The translations under genes were made by a program, and so were the position numbers. DNA of 64,000 nucleotides from the NCBI GenBank assembly GCA_003508835.1, contig PUFA01000070.1:2232001-2296000 (forward strand), read 5' to 3'. Shown here in pieces: positions 1 through 15,240 of this stretch. Position 1 is the stretch's first letter. Each line of letters opens with the position of its first letter. This stretch comes from Eonycteris spelaea. Taxonomy: Eukaryota > Chordata > Mammalia > Chiroptera > Pteropodidae. Below the pieces are notes generated by a model. The model ran no database searches and had not been told where the DNA came from. It worked only from the letters and a program-made list of their open reading frames with translations.

Positions 1-154
1 CCTTTTTCCCCAAATCAACAACCATCTGCACCAAACTGAAATCTTTCCTAAAATCTATTTCTCCTAGTACCTTCAAATAATAGCTGAAAAAAAATTGCTG
101 AATAGTAAATTCTGAGAAAATATGGTTGAGGCGGGGAAAGGATATAATGAGGCC

Positions 155-320
155 TGTGGTTCTTAAATTTTACCATGCCTAAGACTTGCCTGGAGAACAT
201 GTTGAAAATGCAGATTTCTAGGCTCCATCCTCAGAGATTTCGATCCCATACATCTGAGATGATTCAGGAATCTAAATTTTTAACTTACATCCCAGGTAAA
301 TCTAATGCAATGTTGCCTAA
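155..320. mobile_element. MER5-like nonautonomous hAT element
   Basis: Diverged copy of the MER5 pattern: a 'GTGGTTCT' beginning, a middle with 'GAAAATGCAGATTTCTAGGC' followed by a C-rich stretch, and an A/T-rich end. Recognised from memory of the consensus; ends approximate. Confidence 0.6.
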
Positions 321-506
321 ATGACAGTTAAGAAATAGTGAACTCAACTGTTGCTGTGAATTATGCACAGTAGCTGTGGATAAGACATGTATCTTCACCA
401 GGAGCTTAGTTTGTCAGGATTTACGAGCATTTACTTTACTTCAGTTTCTACAGCTTCAACTACGGATGCTGATGATACACGTGTTTTCCTGATGCATTGT
501 CATTAA

Positions 507-650
<144 letters not shown>

Positions 651-774
651 TAGAAGTGATTTCTTATAAAATGTAGAATTTTAAAAATACATTAAAAATT
701 GTACTTGTCTAATGGTTTATAGATATAGCAGATGTTTTAAGTATCATTGCCAAGTTTCTATGGAATGATACAAA

Positions 775-960
775 AATGTGGAGACAATCTCACCTCCAGC
801 ACTTACTAGTTGTGTGAATGGGGCAAGTTACCTAAGCACACTCTGATCTTGTTTCTTTATCTGTAAGAAGGAAATAAAGATATATATATAAAATATAGGG
901 TTATATTTTAAAAATAACATATTTATTTGCTGACAAGTAAATACTCAATAAATGTGTCAC
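775..960 (+). repeat. MIR SINE
   Basis: MIR-like: 'CACTTACTAGTTGTGTGAAT', then the 'GGCAAGTTACCTAAGC' core, then the 'CTCAATAAATG' tail. Confidence 0.7.
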
Positions 961-1076
961 CACCTTCCATAAATAATTAGAAGGGCATATAAATGTATAG
1001 AGATTCTCTACATTCAGTATATTGCGGAGTAAGTTTTCACAATAATCTATTTACCTAACAACAATTGCATTTATTT

Positions 1077-1137
1077 ACTTTTAAGACTGTCATCCCATTT
1101 GGCCGGTCTTTTAAGACTGTCATCCCATTTGGCCCGT
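1077..1137 (+). repeat. 30-bp tandem duplication, two copies
   Basis: The unit containing TTAAGACTGTCATCCCATTT starts at 1081 and again at 1111 with near-identity, followed by GGCCGGTC versus GGCCCGTC. No repeat family recognised. Confidence 0.85.
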
Positions 1138-2944
1138 CTGCGTCTCTAATCCATTTTGCAAGACTAAAACAATGTCTTTACTTTAATAAGTTCCTGAATT
1201 CTCCATGGTACAAAGGTGTCTGTGTAACCAAACCAAAAAAGAAAAGCAGAACATACAAATGTGTTTCCTTCCTCCTTTTGTCAGGCTCTAATTTTGAATT
1301 GTGCTGGTAAAACAACTTCGAAAATGTCAGCCCGAACAAAGTTTTAGAGAATGGAAATTGAGGTTTTTGTGCTTTTAATATCCACAAACTGAGTTTATCC
1401 ATGAATGCCCTCAAGAATATAAAGCAAATGATGAATGCGGAAATACCAAGGGAGACATAGAGGCAATGTCTGTGACCAGGGGTGGTCCCTTCAAGAAAGG
1501 GCGATGAGGCTGCAGAAAAGTGCCTCCTTACACTTTTTTGGATAACATTTATGTCCACAGTTAAGGTGAAAATAAAGAATTCTCATCTAGGCAGTCTGAA
1601 AAGGGGGCCGTCCAATATTGATGTTGACCATATAAATTTAACACTGAAAAGAAATTTTATTTATGACTAATAAATCACACTTATTAGTGCAACATTAAAT
1701 ATAGTGAAACTACAAAACAGAATAAATGTTAAGAACAAAAAGTCGTATGTATGATGGAGAAACTGTAACCACAACCCCTCCAAATCCCGAAGTGGCCCAC
1801 AGGGAGGAAAAGAGGCCCGATGTGCCTGGTGTTCCTCTGTACAGTAAGTAGAAAGACAAGATAAGATTTTATAGATTCCAGACCTATTCTAGGTGCTACT
1901 AAAATCATTTATGCCTTTAATTGGCATACGAGGCCCTACCTTCCACTCTATTCTTTCTTCCTTTTGCCTTCATTAATAAATTCTGCGTGCCTACCATGTC
2001 TAGACCCCTATGCTAAGTTTTGAAAATATGTTACCTGCCTTAGGGATGCTAACTGCTAGCGCTTATACTGAAGACACTTCCTCCTCAGAAGCTTCGTTGG
2101 CACACATTTTGCCACACAGTTATTTTACTCTCAAATTTTAATTAGAAAAAAAGACCTTTTTGTGTTTTTTATACAATAGGTTTTTACACAATTTTATCCT
2201 TAAAAATTGGTATACATAAAAATATAATTAAACTATAAAAGAGTATCCATTTAGAAACTAATCTAATGACATATTCCTGTTTTAAAGTCAATACTTATAT
2301 GTTGTTTGTTTGAGGTGTATTCATGTACACACAACTACAAAATATTTTATTCACATGAAGAATCCATTTAAATTATGCTTTACGACGGTGTCGCATACGC
2401 ACTAAGTATTACTTCTAAAACTGATTTTAATACCAATAATGGAAAGTACCCCCAAATTCCCACAAGAATGGCTTGAATTTTAGCTCGCCATTAGCTAAAG
2501 CTATTCGTGGAAGCTAGAAGTGTTACACTATTCCCGGTTGGAGAAATGATACATAAGCTTGTCAAACGTGCTTGTCAGCCCTTCTAGAGCTACAGCTCCA
2601 TTTACACAGCTAATCAGCACCGTACTGAGTTTGTGTCTTCTCGTGGAAAATACTCATATTTTGCCAGTTGAGAAAGCAGAATTTGCTAAAAGAAAAAAAA
2701 AAAATCCAGAACCCATTTTTTATTGTTGAAGTAGTAAATCCTAAGGCCTTGCACAGGTCCTGGCACAAACAAAATGCTGATTTAATCCCTGTCTTTGTTG
2801 ACGAATGAATAAATAGTCTATCATAGACAATCTTCTACTAACCACCGTGCACTGCAGGAAGTGAGCCTCTGAAGGGATGATGAATATAGATGTTTGTGAA
2901 AAGGCTATTGCATAAACTGAAGAATCATTAAGTTGGAAAAAGAT

Positions 2945-3105
2945 TGAGCAAGGACTCAGAGCCCAGACTGCCCCACTCCCCGACTCTCTTGACCTCTCTG
3001 TTCCCAATTTCCTTGCCTATAAAATGGTGTACTTATTGCCTCCCTTGTAGCATAGTTGAGAAGATTAAATGAGTTAGTACGTGGAAAGTGCCTGAAACAC
3101 ACTAT
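2945..3105 (+). repeat. MIR SINE
   Basis: Shows the MIR-like 'CTTGCCTATAAAATGGTG' (count-of-states stretch) and 'GAGAAGATTAAATGAG' before the element's 3' part. Confidence 0.6.
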
Positions 3106-3784
3106 TATTTATTTTACACTGAGAGCCCTTTGAAATATTCTGAAATTCTACCCCACAAAATTTAGTGCCAATGGCAATATACTACATAAGTAGGAAATCA
3201 AGGGACTCTCTTTTCAAACACACACAGGTACTGTTTATTAGTGAAACCAAGGCACTGCAAGGGTTTATTGATGTTTCTCACTATCTTTATACAAACTCCT
3301 TTTTCTGTTGTCTTCACCTTGTGAAAACTCTGAGTGGTAAAAAACGGGCCTCCATCTCTGGAAGATACTATCAGAGTCTTTTGCATTTAGCTTAAGGCTC
3401 ACTTTCATACCTAATTGACTGAGAAATGAGTTTGTCTGATTTTGGATGTGGTGAGCAGTTTTAGACTAATTTTCCTAAGTTCCTGATGAGGCATTCATAG
3501 CACATTAGCATCAGACATTATTTTTATTGATGGAATTGCTATAATATGGAGTAATTTATTGTAACAAGTAAAGTAGAACGACCTCACAGAAAGATGCAGT
3601 TTGGTTCTGGAAGTAGCATCCTGAAGCTCTGACACTTGCCCAGTGAGAAACCAGAGTGCACACCCATTGGCACAGCCCACCTACCTGTCAAGTCCAAGAA
3701 TCCTGGTTGTCTCTGTCATGTGCCGTGGTCAGCAAAGTCCTTTTGATATTGATGTTTGCTTTGAGGTTTTATTAGGGTAATTTG

Positions 3785-3985
3785 TATCTTCTTTGTACCA
3801 AGTATGGCTCTAAGCAATTTGTGTGTTTTCTCATTTAATCCTCAAAGTGACCTTGTGACCTATATGCCCATTTTACAGAAAAGAAAGTAAGGCTCAGCTG
3901 GATAACTTGCCCAAACCTAGAGCTATAAAGGCTAAACAGGGATTCAAATCCATTCTGTCTGCCTTAACATTGGCTTTGCTGTCAC
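3785..3985 (-). repeat. MIR SINE, antisense
   Basis: Reverse-orientation MIR: 'CTCATTTAATCCTCA', 'CCATTTTACAGAAAAG', 'AACTTGCCCAAACCTAGAGC' and 'GGGATTCAAATCC' in the expected order. Confidence 0.75.
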
Positions 3986-4599
3986 TTTGCCCCATACCCC
4001 TGTCTCCGTCTGATTAATGAACCTTCCCAGATCCTATCAGAAAAGCAAAAAACAGTTTTTTGTGAGTGCAGTTAATTTGTTGGCTTTCTGTGACTGAATT
4101 GTTTTCATGAACAAAGCCTTGCTTTTTTATATAAAATTATTAAGCAGTCTTCATGACAAGCAAAATAAATGTCATTTTCCCCTAAAGTCTTAAGCATATT
4201 TAGAAGAGAATGGTTCAGGTTTTTTGCCAACTTTGCAATAAAACTCTACTCACTGCTCCATTTCAAATCAAATAAGTTGTTTTACCTGTCAAGTATTACA
4301 TATATGATTGCAATTAAAGTAAAACTGAATGATTATATGTGTGTGTGTGTTACTCTAATGATGTTTGGATGCTTATCAGACCCTTTAGTAAAGTACTTTG
4401 ACTACCAGGGTAAGTTCCATGAATGGCTAGATATTATATAATGTTCTTGAAATACTTTGTTGATTCACATTTGATTCACTTCAAAATTTAGAAGATTTCA
4501 CTTATTTTCTAATATGAAGTTTTTTAAACATATGAGAGAGACTGTCATTTCCTGCCTCTTCCAACAACTATCTGAGAACATGGCACCAGTTCGACACCA

Positions 4600-4850
4600 G
4601 CACTAATCTCTAGTTTGGGGTGTAGTGAAGAGGGAAACTTTATTCCATGCAGACAATTCAGTTGTGATACAGCAGGGCTGTGGAACAGCTCAATAGTGTT
4701 GTAGCTAAGTTATGAAATAGCACGGCTGTGCAAGAGCAGAGCTGTGAGTGGCCTTGAGGCGAGGTCCCTCTGGCTAGACAGCTCTCCTCTGTTTGGTCTG
4801 GTCCACCCTGCTCCTCTTGCACCCTGTACCCTGTTTTAAAATGACAGTAT
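4600..4850 (-). mobile_element. Possible LTR fragment, antisense
   Basis: Contains ACTTTATT (an AATAAA on the minus strand) next to three degenerate GC-GCTGTG motifs (near 4673, 4721 and 4737). The composition differs from the AT-rich flanks. An LTR remnant is a guess; no family assigned. Confidence 0.3.
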
Positions 4851-5289
4851 AAGATTTTTCAAAAGGCACACACCCATAAGAAGAAGAGGAAAGGGAAAAT
4901 AGATAGCAGCAAACAAATTTTGAAGTGGCAAAGAAGATGGAGAAAGTTGAATTTAAAGAAGCAAAAGCAACAGTTGTCAATGAACCTGATTTACATCCTA
5001 AACTCCCAACAGCCCCCGGAATTGGTGGAGTCAGGAATTCTTGAAGTGAGAGTAATGGTAGAGTTAAGACAGGAGGACTGATGAAAGTCTTTAAGAATAA
5101 ATGAGTTCCTTAGATGCTTTCCCCAACTCAGCACAGCCAGGCACCCCTTCCCTCCCTGGCAGAAGCCTACTTTTTTTTTAATCCTAGCATGAAATGGAAG
5201 GTCTCTGGTTTGGAAGGGCACAGCCAAGTTAGCAGTACACTCTAAAAACAGATTAGGTGAAAGTTTTACCTACTGAATGTTGGCACTGC

Positions 5290-7345
5290 TAGTCTTCTTC
5301 CCCCAATAAGCTCAAAGAAGCCAGGTAGCCAGACTTAGCGTCCTCCAAGCAGGAGAAAGAATCGGAGCCGTGTGACCCAAAGAAACAACCTGGCCTAAAC
5401 TACACGGTGAAGACCCAGTCCACAACCCCACCCAGTTGCACCAAGCTTTCAAAAAGCTTTTTAAGGCCACACTCTTTAATGTGAACAAAAACATAAGGAA
5501 AAAATAAAAGAATACAAGGAAAGAATCTAATATGCAGAAACAAAGAAAAAAAAAAACAAACAGCACATGAAGGAAAAAGAAAACTTTAGAAAGAAAAAAA
5601 CTCTACAAACATTATAAACAGCATAAGATAGATCCACGGGAGGGAGGAAATGAATAATGTTACAAAATAACATACAGAGGGGAACAAAGAGCTCTTTAAC
5701 TTAAGAAGGCAGAAATGAAAAGTATTCGATAAAAATATTGGAAAATAAATTTGAGGGAAAATTCCAGAAATTAGAACAAAAACGACAAATAAACGAGGAA
5801 TCTAGAATAGATGGAAATTATAGAGGGTGAGTCCAAATGACACTGTATCTGTATAGTAGCCATTACAGAAAGAAAGAGGAAAGCATCAAATAGTTTCATA
5901 AAATTTGTAGTACTGATGGATATAAGTTTTCAAATTGATGGGTCCATGAGCCATGGATGAAAATCGACCCACACCAAGGCACGTCATCGCGAGATCTAAT
6001 AGCACTAGCACAGAAAGGCAATTGTACAATCTTTTGTGGCAGGAGGTTGGAAGGAATTTTCATACAACATAGCAGAATACAAACAATTATCGAATAATCA
6101 GAATGGCATCAGGCTTCTCAACAGCAACTCTGGAAGTTAGAAATTAATGGAAGAATGCCGTCAAAATTCGAAATGATTTCCAGTGTAGAATTCTCCGTGT
6201 AGCAAAGCCATCAATCAAATGTGAAGGTAAAAAAAGACATTTTCAGCTACGTAAGTTCACAGACATTCTCCTCCCATGCGTTCTTTTTTCAGGAAGCTGC
6301 CGGAAAATGTGTGCCACCAAAGAAAGTAAAGCCAGAAAAAGGGAGAGCTGGATTCAGGGTGCAAGGGCTCCAAGGATGCAGGAAGGCAGTGTTCAAAGAT
6401 AAACTGAGTCATATTTAAAAATTGTAAGACTTTAGTTGAACAAAATAGATTGAATTCAAGCAGAGCCAAACTGGAAGTGGGTAGGAGCCCTCCATCCACA
6501 GGAGCCAGGGGAAAGACTTACACAGAGAAACTACTGAAACAAAGAAAGGAAATTATTTGATTGGCTATAGCTTGAAGACTCGTTGGCTGTGATTGCTTGG
6601 TTATCCTTAACATTTTTATTTAACAACCTTGAGGCAATTTACAAGCTTAGATTTTGGTTGTTTCTGTAGCTATCGTGGCATAGATCCACCTTGATCTAAT
6701 GGCCTCCTTGTTTAATAATTTAACAAAACTCAAGAAAACCTCTGGTTTCCCAGGATCTGTGGAAGGAAGTTCCCAAGATCTGTGTAACAACCCTAGAAAG
6801 CAAACAGTCCAGACAGGTTGTAAACCTCTGATAGAACTGCTGATATGATTTAACATATTGAGAGGAGATTTACATAGCCTGGGAGATCTGAGGACTTGAA
6901 TTCATGATAAACACAAGAAAAACAAAGCAAACAAAGACATCAAACACTATGGGGAAAATATATCCTGCAAAAAAAGGCACGTAATCATAGCAGGCTACAT
7001 ACCTGTCTGTGGCTACTATTTACATAGTCACACTAAAATAAATACCAAATATTGATCTTACAAAAAAATAAGTCAAAACTGTATTGGAAGAATGGAGTGG
7101 GAACAAGAATGAATATGGTGGTGGTATAGAGGTGGAAAAGAACTAACTCCTCATCTTTCATAATAGTAAGCAAATAGCCAACCCTGAAAAATAAATAGTA
7201 ATAGTTGTATGCTATTTAGCCATTTAGAAGCAGCCAAAAGTTACATCTGGGTAAGCAGGAAATAAGGGACTACATTTATAGAACTTTTGACTCTTTAAAT
7301 TGTATGCATGTATAATTTTTATAAAATAAAAAGTAAATTTTAAAA
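5290..7345 (+). mobile_element. HAL1/L1-type LINE remnant
   Basis: A-rich coding-like stretch with matches, from memory, to the HAL1/L1 ORF1 consensus: 'GACCCACACCAAGGCACGTC' (5969-5988), 'ATCAGAATGGCATC', 'CTTCTCAACAGCAACTCTGG' (6114-6133), 'ATCAATCAAATGTGAAGGTA' (6211-6230). It ends in an A-rich 3' UTR near 7345. Frames are broken throughout, so it is a fossil. Segment 6600-6950 looks different and may be a later insertion. Confidence 0.65.
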
Positions 7346-7984
7346 GTAATATAGTAAGTTTCCTTGTCAATATCAAATATGTACACTTATGGGCAGATGA
7401 AAAATATCAATTACATATAATATTATACAAATAGGTACTTGTGATTAGGGATAAAATTTCCAGTGACATCATCTTGCTGAATTGCAAGAGCTGTAAAAGA
7501 CATGATGATGATGAGTTTTGAAAAAACTTGTAGATGAGTCAAAAAATGCAACTCTAGTAACAACAAAAACAACTGACATTGGATGTACAAGTGAAGAGTT
7601 TGACATAAAATTATTTTATGAACTCAGAGTGGGGGAAAGGCAGTATTTTACATCAATATATATCATATAACACGGATTTTGCATCATACTCTTCCTCTTT
7701 TGTCAAGCATTCAGTTCTGGAGATTTCAAACGGTTATCCTTGTTTTTTCTTTGTTTTTCAGAACTTGATAACCTTTGGTTGCCCTCCTTTTCTGAGCTAC
7801 ACACTTCACCCATTTAGTGTAAGCTCCTCCCCATTTGACATGTTTGTGTGGCTTTCCCAGTTGGAATCACTTTACAGAAGAGAGAAAATTAGTTCATCTT
7901 AGTGACCTCATGAGATTTCACCAGCCCTGCCTCTCCTTTTGATCCAATTTCTCTGGCGTTTGATGGCCATTGCTCAGAGCGGAG

Positions 7985-8032
7985 GTGCCTAGCTCATAGT
8001 TGGTGTTCAATAAATATATGTTGAAAGAATGA
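7985..8032 (+). repeat. L2/MIR 3' tail fragment
   Basis: 'GTGCCTAGCTCATAGTTGGT' followed by 'GTTCAATAAATATATGTTGA' is the common L2/MIR 3' end. Confidence 0.6.
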
Positions 8033-8239
8033 TTCTGTAAAAAACTTTGATCAGAGTCAAAACACCGAGTGAGTGCTATTGAGTTCTTGCTCAAAGAGCC
8101 ACAAACTCAGAGGCCCCCAGGAATGAAGCAAGTTAGTGAGTGAGATCCTTCCAATGAAGACAGTGGCAAATGGGAGACTGAAGGCTCCATCTAAAGGGGC
8201 TGGTGGGAAAGTGAGTCCAATGTTGCTGGATAATCATAG

Positions 8240-8500
8240 CAACAATAAACACTATGTAGTACATCCTATGTGCAATAGTCCGGTCGGTTTATATGTAAAA
8301 ACTCAATCCTCACATCACAAATTCTATGAGGTAAGCACTATTATGTTTATCACCATTTACAGACGAGGACACAAAGGTGCTTAAAACTATGTGCCCAAGT
8401 GCACACAGCTACTTAGTGGTAGAGTCAGGGTTTCTAACCTGAGCATTCCAGCTGCCAAGTCCTGGTTCTTAATCACTACAACCATATTGCCTCTAATTTT
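8240..8500 (-). repeat. MIR SINE, antisense
   Basis: Ordered antisense MIR blocks: 'ACTCAATCCTCACATCAC', 'CCATTTACAGACGAGGACAC', 'GTGCACACAGCTACTTAGTG', 'GGTTTCTAACC'. Confidence 0.75.
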
Positions 8501-8881
8501 TAAAAGGAAGCTATACATCTGTATGAAATCTACTCATTTCTATATGTTGGCAACTAACATAATTTTTAAAGTACTATAATTCAAGCAAAGCATGCTTGAT
8601 TTGTGACTTCTCAGGTAGTGGATAGTTGAGACATGGTGCTAAGGTGTGTAAACCATGACTGAGTCCTCAATGCCTGCATTGCCACATTTAATGTGCCTGG
8701 TAGGTATGGTGGTGACATTGTCAAGAGCTCATACAGATTTTGGACCATTTATGGTTTAGCTTCATCACTCCAATGGGCACCCACCCTGAGGAACCCTTCA
8801 AGTCTCAGATATGGACTTGGTTAAAGGAGAAGGAGAAGGATCTGGTAAATGTGAGAATGGCCACCATACTTATCTGTAGAC

Positions 8882-9076
8882 CAGTGGTACCCAACCTTCT
8901 TGGCACCAAGAACCAGTGCTCCTATGAGAATCTAATGCCTGATGATCTGAGGTAGAGCTGAGGCAGTGATGCTGGCGCTTCACAGATGGAGCTTCGCTTA
9001 CTCACCCGCCACTTACCTCCTGTTGTGCGGCCCAGTTCCTCACAGGAGTCCACAGCCCGGGGGTTGGGGACTCCTG
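8882..9076 (+). mobile_element. Nonautonomous hAT element with 8-bp target duplication
   Basis: Ends CAGTGGTACCCAACC and GGTTGGGGACTCCTG are imperfect inverted repeats. The element is bracketed by the identical 8-mer CTGTAGAC at 8874-8881 and 9077-9084, the target-site length of hAT transposons. The interior resembles a common MER1/Charlie-type consensus. Family name not assigned; the hAT class is well supported. Confidence 0.85.
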
Positions 9077-10242
9077 CTGTAGACCATAAGAAGTTTCAAC
9101 CTCTCTGCAAAGTGCAGGTTTGTCCAAGAGGTCGCAGTGCTGTTTTCCTCTGTTGCAAAGACGACAGAGATGGGTTTGCTGTGTTTTGTTGCCTGTGCTA
9201 TTGTTTTGTTTTGGTGGAACGTGGATTTTTTTTAAACCAAGGGAAACATTGAGTGTTCTGTGATGGTTACTTCAGCTTGGCAAACTATTGTGGAAATTCA
9301 CTGGCAGATGCTAGAAAAGTTGTACTTCCTGGTAATAACAAAGTTTTTATTTTTGTGCCCTATGCCCAAAACAGTTTGCAGTTCTAAAATATGACATGAG
9401 CGATAATGCTAGATGTTTATGTTTTCTCTTGAGGAATTATTTCATATCACTGAGTGGAGGTATAAATTATGAATTAATTATAGTGAATAGAATGTTCTAC
9501 ATTCCTTTCTACAAGCCAAGAGTAATGATTGGATGAAGTACCATTAACATTTACTGTGCACTAATTTAGACAGTGGGTAGGGTATTGGTATGTGTGTTTG
9601 TGTTGTCTTTCAATGTTCTGTTGAGATATTAAACCATCTGTTCTTACGCATAAACATTTTTCTGGGATTCAGTTGCTATTATGGGTTATGATATGGTTCT
9701 GTGATTATTATGAGGTATCAGACTGTTTATAAGAAAATCTTACTTTAGGGGCCTTTTAATGGTCACTAAAGGCTTAGGTTAGCAAAACAGCTCTCCTCTT
9801 GGAGGCAGATTGTTTTTTTACAAATGTTAGTATGGTTAATTTTAAGTATCGGACTCCTAAATTAAATGATATTTCCCAATTCTTACATTAAGATGACATT
9901 TTTGTACTTATTTGGACTATAGTTCATTTTAAGATTAAGTAGTGTCATTACTAATTGCTTTTCATTCTCATCAAGTTCCTAAGAAGAGTTATAAAGCTCA
10001 AAATCGACCACCATGCAGGATAATAGTTTTATCTGTAAAGTCAATAAATATCATATAAACATGTTTGGAGTATGAGTATTATAAAAATATAATTAACACC
10101 AGATATTTACTACTGTCAATAAAATAGTCACATTCCAAAACACTTTAGAACATTCTAGTAGGAATTTGCGAGCAAAGTTTAAAGATTTACAGTACCTCTA
10201 GCAAAAGATTTCCTTCTGGAAAAAAAGAAAAAACCTTTAAAT

Positions 10243-10462
10243 CAGTGATTCTCATCTACTTTCCCACCAGAACACTCGGTAATACAGCACATACCCATGA
10301 CAATGGTGACCCTTCCCTCAAAAGGAATAAAAAAAAAAAAAGGTGGCAGAAGGAATCACACATGAGTACCACTAACAGGAGCCCCCAGTTGCTTTTAACG
10401 CTCTCCTGTTGGTACATCTCCCCTTCGCCACCCTCCCTTGAGGACCACGGATTAAAACAGAT
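10243..10462 (+). mobile_element. Possible diverged hAT-like element
   Basis: Left end AATCAGTGATTCTCAT and the reverse complement of the right end (AATCCGTGGTCCTCAA) agree at about 11 of 16 positions, as in CAGTGGTTCTC-ended hAT relics. An A-run interrupts the centre (10330-10341). Confidence 0.4.
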
Positions 10463-10695
10463 TTGAACTTGATGCAGTTCTCCAATTGCTTTCTGCAGGT
10501 ACAAATTTAAAGTGACTGCTGTAGTTTTAAAGCTTATAAATACTTTAATGCGAACAGATTTTCACATCGAAAAGATGTAGTGCGCACATTTTCTAATTGA
10601 TCATCTTTACATACAGATTGTATTTGCTTTAACAGCTACTATAAAACGCAAAATGTATAGTAGTGGGTGAATAGTGGATATAAAAATGTGACTAG

Positions 10696-12538
<1,843 letters not shown>

Positions 12539-13206
12539 TAAGACTGTTTTTCTAACTGCCCATCTGTCACAAAAGATATTAGATCTGATGTTTTACATAC
12601 AGCAGCTGGCTAGTGACATTGCCTCAGAGTTTTACTTAGTTGAAAAGGTTTTTAAATTGTGCATTGAAAGTGTCATGTCAATTTTAAGTAATGGTGCTTT
12701 TAAATGATATAATTAAGATCTTTTCATTACATAAACGTCTTTTTGACTGTATTAAAATAATTTAATTTGTAAAAGGAAAACGAAATTATCTCCCAATACC
12801 ACCCTAATACAATGGAACAACTCATTTTCAAGTTGGTATTTACATCACATAATTACAACCATAGCACATATTACATTTTTACTTAATTTTATATTTTACC
12901 ATTTTATAAACCCTTAATATCTATCACTTTATCTACTGCCTGTAATTTATTTACCATTCTTCTCTTCTTACTTATATCACTTTTAATTGTTTATTATTAT
13001 AGATAGCACATTCATGGATATCTTTATGCTTAGATATCTTCATTCAACTTTTCTTCTTTTGAATTATTTCTTAGGAAATATTGCTAGAATTGCTGAGCCA
13101 GATTAAAAGGAAATTGTATGATTCCTGATGAGTCTGGCACCATGTCGCTTTATAAAAGAGCTATATCCATTTTTAGCACTTCCAGCGATGTGTGAATACA
13201 GTGGAG

Positions 13207-13372
13207 CAGTGCTTCTCAAACTTCAGTGAGCCTCAGAACCACCTGTAGAGCTTGTTAAAACACAGTTCCTGGGCACTACCCCCAGATAGGGCCTGAGAAT
13301 CTGCATGTCCAACAAGCTCCCTGGTAATGGCGCTATGGTTGGGGGACCACACTCTAAGAAGCCCTCTTACCT
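13207..13372 (+). mobile_element. MER5-like hAT element
   Basis: Begins 'CAGTGCTTCTCAAACTTCAG', with 'ACCACCTGTAGAGCTTGTTA' and 'CCTGAGAATCTGCATG' inside, and ends near 'GGGGGACCACACTCTAAGA'. This is the MER5A order. Confidence 0.7.
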
Positions 13373-13778
13373 GATTCTAAGAACCTAAGAGCTCATTGGA
13401 AAAAGTCCATTAATTGAAAGAGTTGGCTAATGTGAGAAATTATAGGAAGTATATATATAGACATGTAGATATTTTGGTAGTTTATAGGTGAAGCCAAGGC
13501 TTTTCGAATGCATAGTCTGCTGATTAGAGTTACAAGTCTTTTCACTCATTTATTTGCTAAACCATACCCATAATATATAGTTTATGATTTCCAGTTTGGG
13601 GATTTTTTGTTTATTTTAATATGATGGAAATTTTAAAAATTTAAAATAATCTGAATACTTACTCCATCTAGATTTTTATTTTGCCAATGTTTTTAAGTTT
13701 TTCCTCTACATAATTAACAGTAGATTTTTGCTTAATGACCCCCCCCTTATTGAATCTGTCCAAAGCATTTGATTTTTT

Positions 13779-13903
13779 TTTTTACACACCTACAGCACCA
13801 GTCTTCCTAGGTGGTCTCCATCCAAGTACTCACCAGGCCCGATTCTGCTTAGCTTCCGAGATCAGACGGATTCGGGCTTGTTCAGGGTGGGATGGCTGTA
13901 GAC
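13779..13903 (-). mobile_element. 5S rRNA-derived SINE, short form (MEG-RS-like)
   Basis: Read on the minus strand it runs GTCTACAGCCATCCCACCCT, then CGTCTGATCTCGGAAGCTAA, then TACTTGGATGGAGACCACC. That is the 5S rRNA body including its internal pol III promoter region, with diverged bases and a T-rich plus-strand side (poly-A tail on minus). The flanks TGATTTTTT at 13770-13778 and 13904-13912 are a likely target duplication. A retroposed SINE, not an rRNA gene. Confidence 0.85.
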
Positions 13904-14994
13904 TGATTTTTTAAATAAAACCACTACACTCATATTTCATAGGTTATGTAAAATTCATTAAATTACATAGCTACAATATTAAGTAAAACTGGCATAAAAC
14001 AGGCTTGGGAATAAATGTAATTGACTCAATTTTTAAGCTGACAGCTTAAGCAGTTGCAGAAGCAGAAGTACACAAGGATACTAGAAAGATAAACCTGTTT
14101 ATCTGGAGCATTCCATGGCATTGGTAGATACTTACAGAGGAGAGCAACAATTAATCCAGGAAATTGATTAATTGGAGATGGGTTAAGAGAGCTTCTGCTG
14201 TATATAATTCCATTTAAACCAATAATGAATTATCGTTCAAGTTCTGGAATCGCTTGTAATCAAACAATCTAGATCTAGAGTTCATGTTCATGCCAGGCAA
14301 TGTGTTTATGATTCCTGTTCAAAATCAAACAAGTTGGTAGTTACATCCATCAGTACATCATCATAAGGATGATTATGTCCAAATATATTTTATAACCAAC
14401 AGTTTAAAATATGCAGTTCTTTTCTACTCGTTATTCTCCAAGCAACTGATTTTCTGTACCAACATTTGCATTCCTCTCCTTACGAGCATGCTTCAACTGT
14501 ACTTTGTTTTGGGGATTTTTTTCAAACGAAGGATAAAGCCTCCAGGATCACTCTGGGTTCTGTGCTAGGGAAGAGGCAAAGCCCTGTGGGGAACCCGAGT
14601 TTGCATGATTTGCCAGGCTAAGCAGATCTCAGCTACCTTTCTTGTCAACTGAAAAAGCCAAGCCAGAGGTGAATATGTTTGGAGCTCACTGCTGGCAACA
14701 CTCCAGTTTCAAAGCCAGGCTGAGCAGACATATTGGAAGCACTTTCAGAAACAACTGAGCACTTGGAGAGCCGGATAATACTTTTGATGCTGCTTTCCCT
14801 CAGCTCAGGTTTTCCCCTTTAGACCTTTACCCCTATGATCCCTATGCCTAACATTATGGTAATTATCATACTTATTAAGTAGTTTTTTTAATCTTTAAAA
14901 GGCCCTGAAATCTTCCATTGTAAACCATGCACCGACCTAAAATAAGACTATAAATATAGGTGTGGGGGACATACTGTATGGATTAGTTCAAGGC

Positions 14995-15240
14995 AGACTT
15001 TGTAGTCATAAAAAGCATGTACGTTAAAATCAGACCTGAGTTTAAAGTCCAGCTCGACCACACTTGAGTTGTGCAAGTTTCGGGCAAGTTACTTAACCTG
15101 TCTGAGATACGATTCCATTTTCAGTAATGTGCACCTGATGATGCCGACCTCGGGGAGCTGTTGCAACTTGTTGAGTGAGCTATTTATTGGCACTATGTTC
15201 GATGTTCAATGTTCAATAACTGGGGACTATTTTATTATTA
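14995..15240 (+). repeat. MIR SINE
   Basis: MIR sense order: 'AAAGTCCAGCTCGACCAC', 'GGGCAAGTTACTTAACCTG', 'TTCCATTTTCAGTAATG' and the 3' part. Confidence 0.7.
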
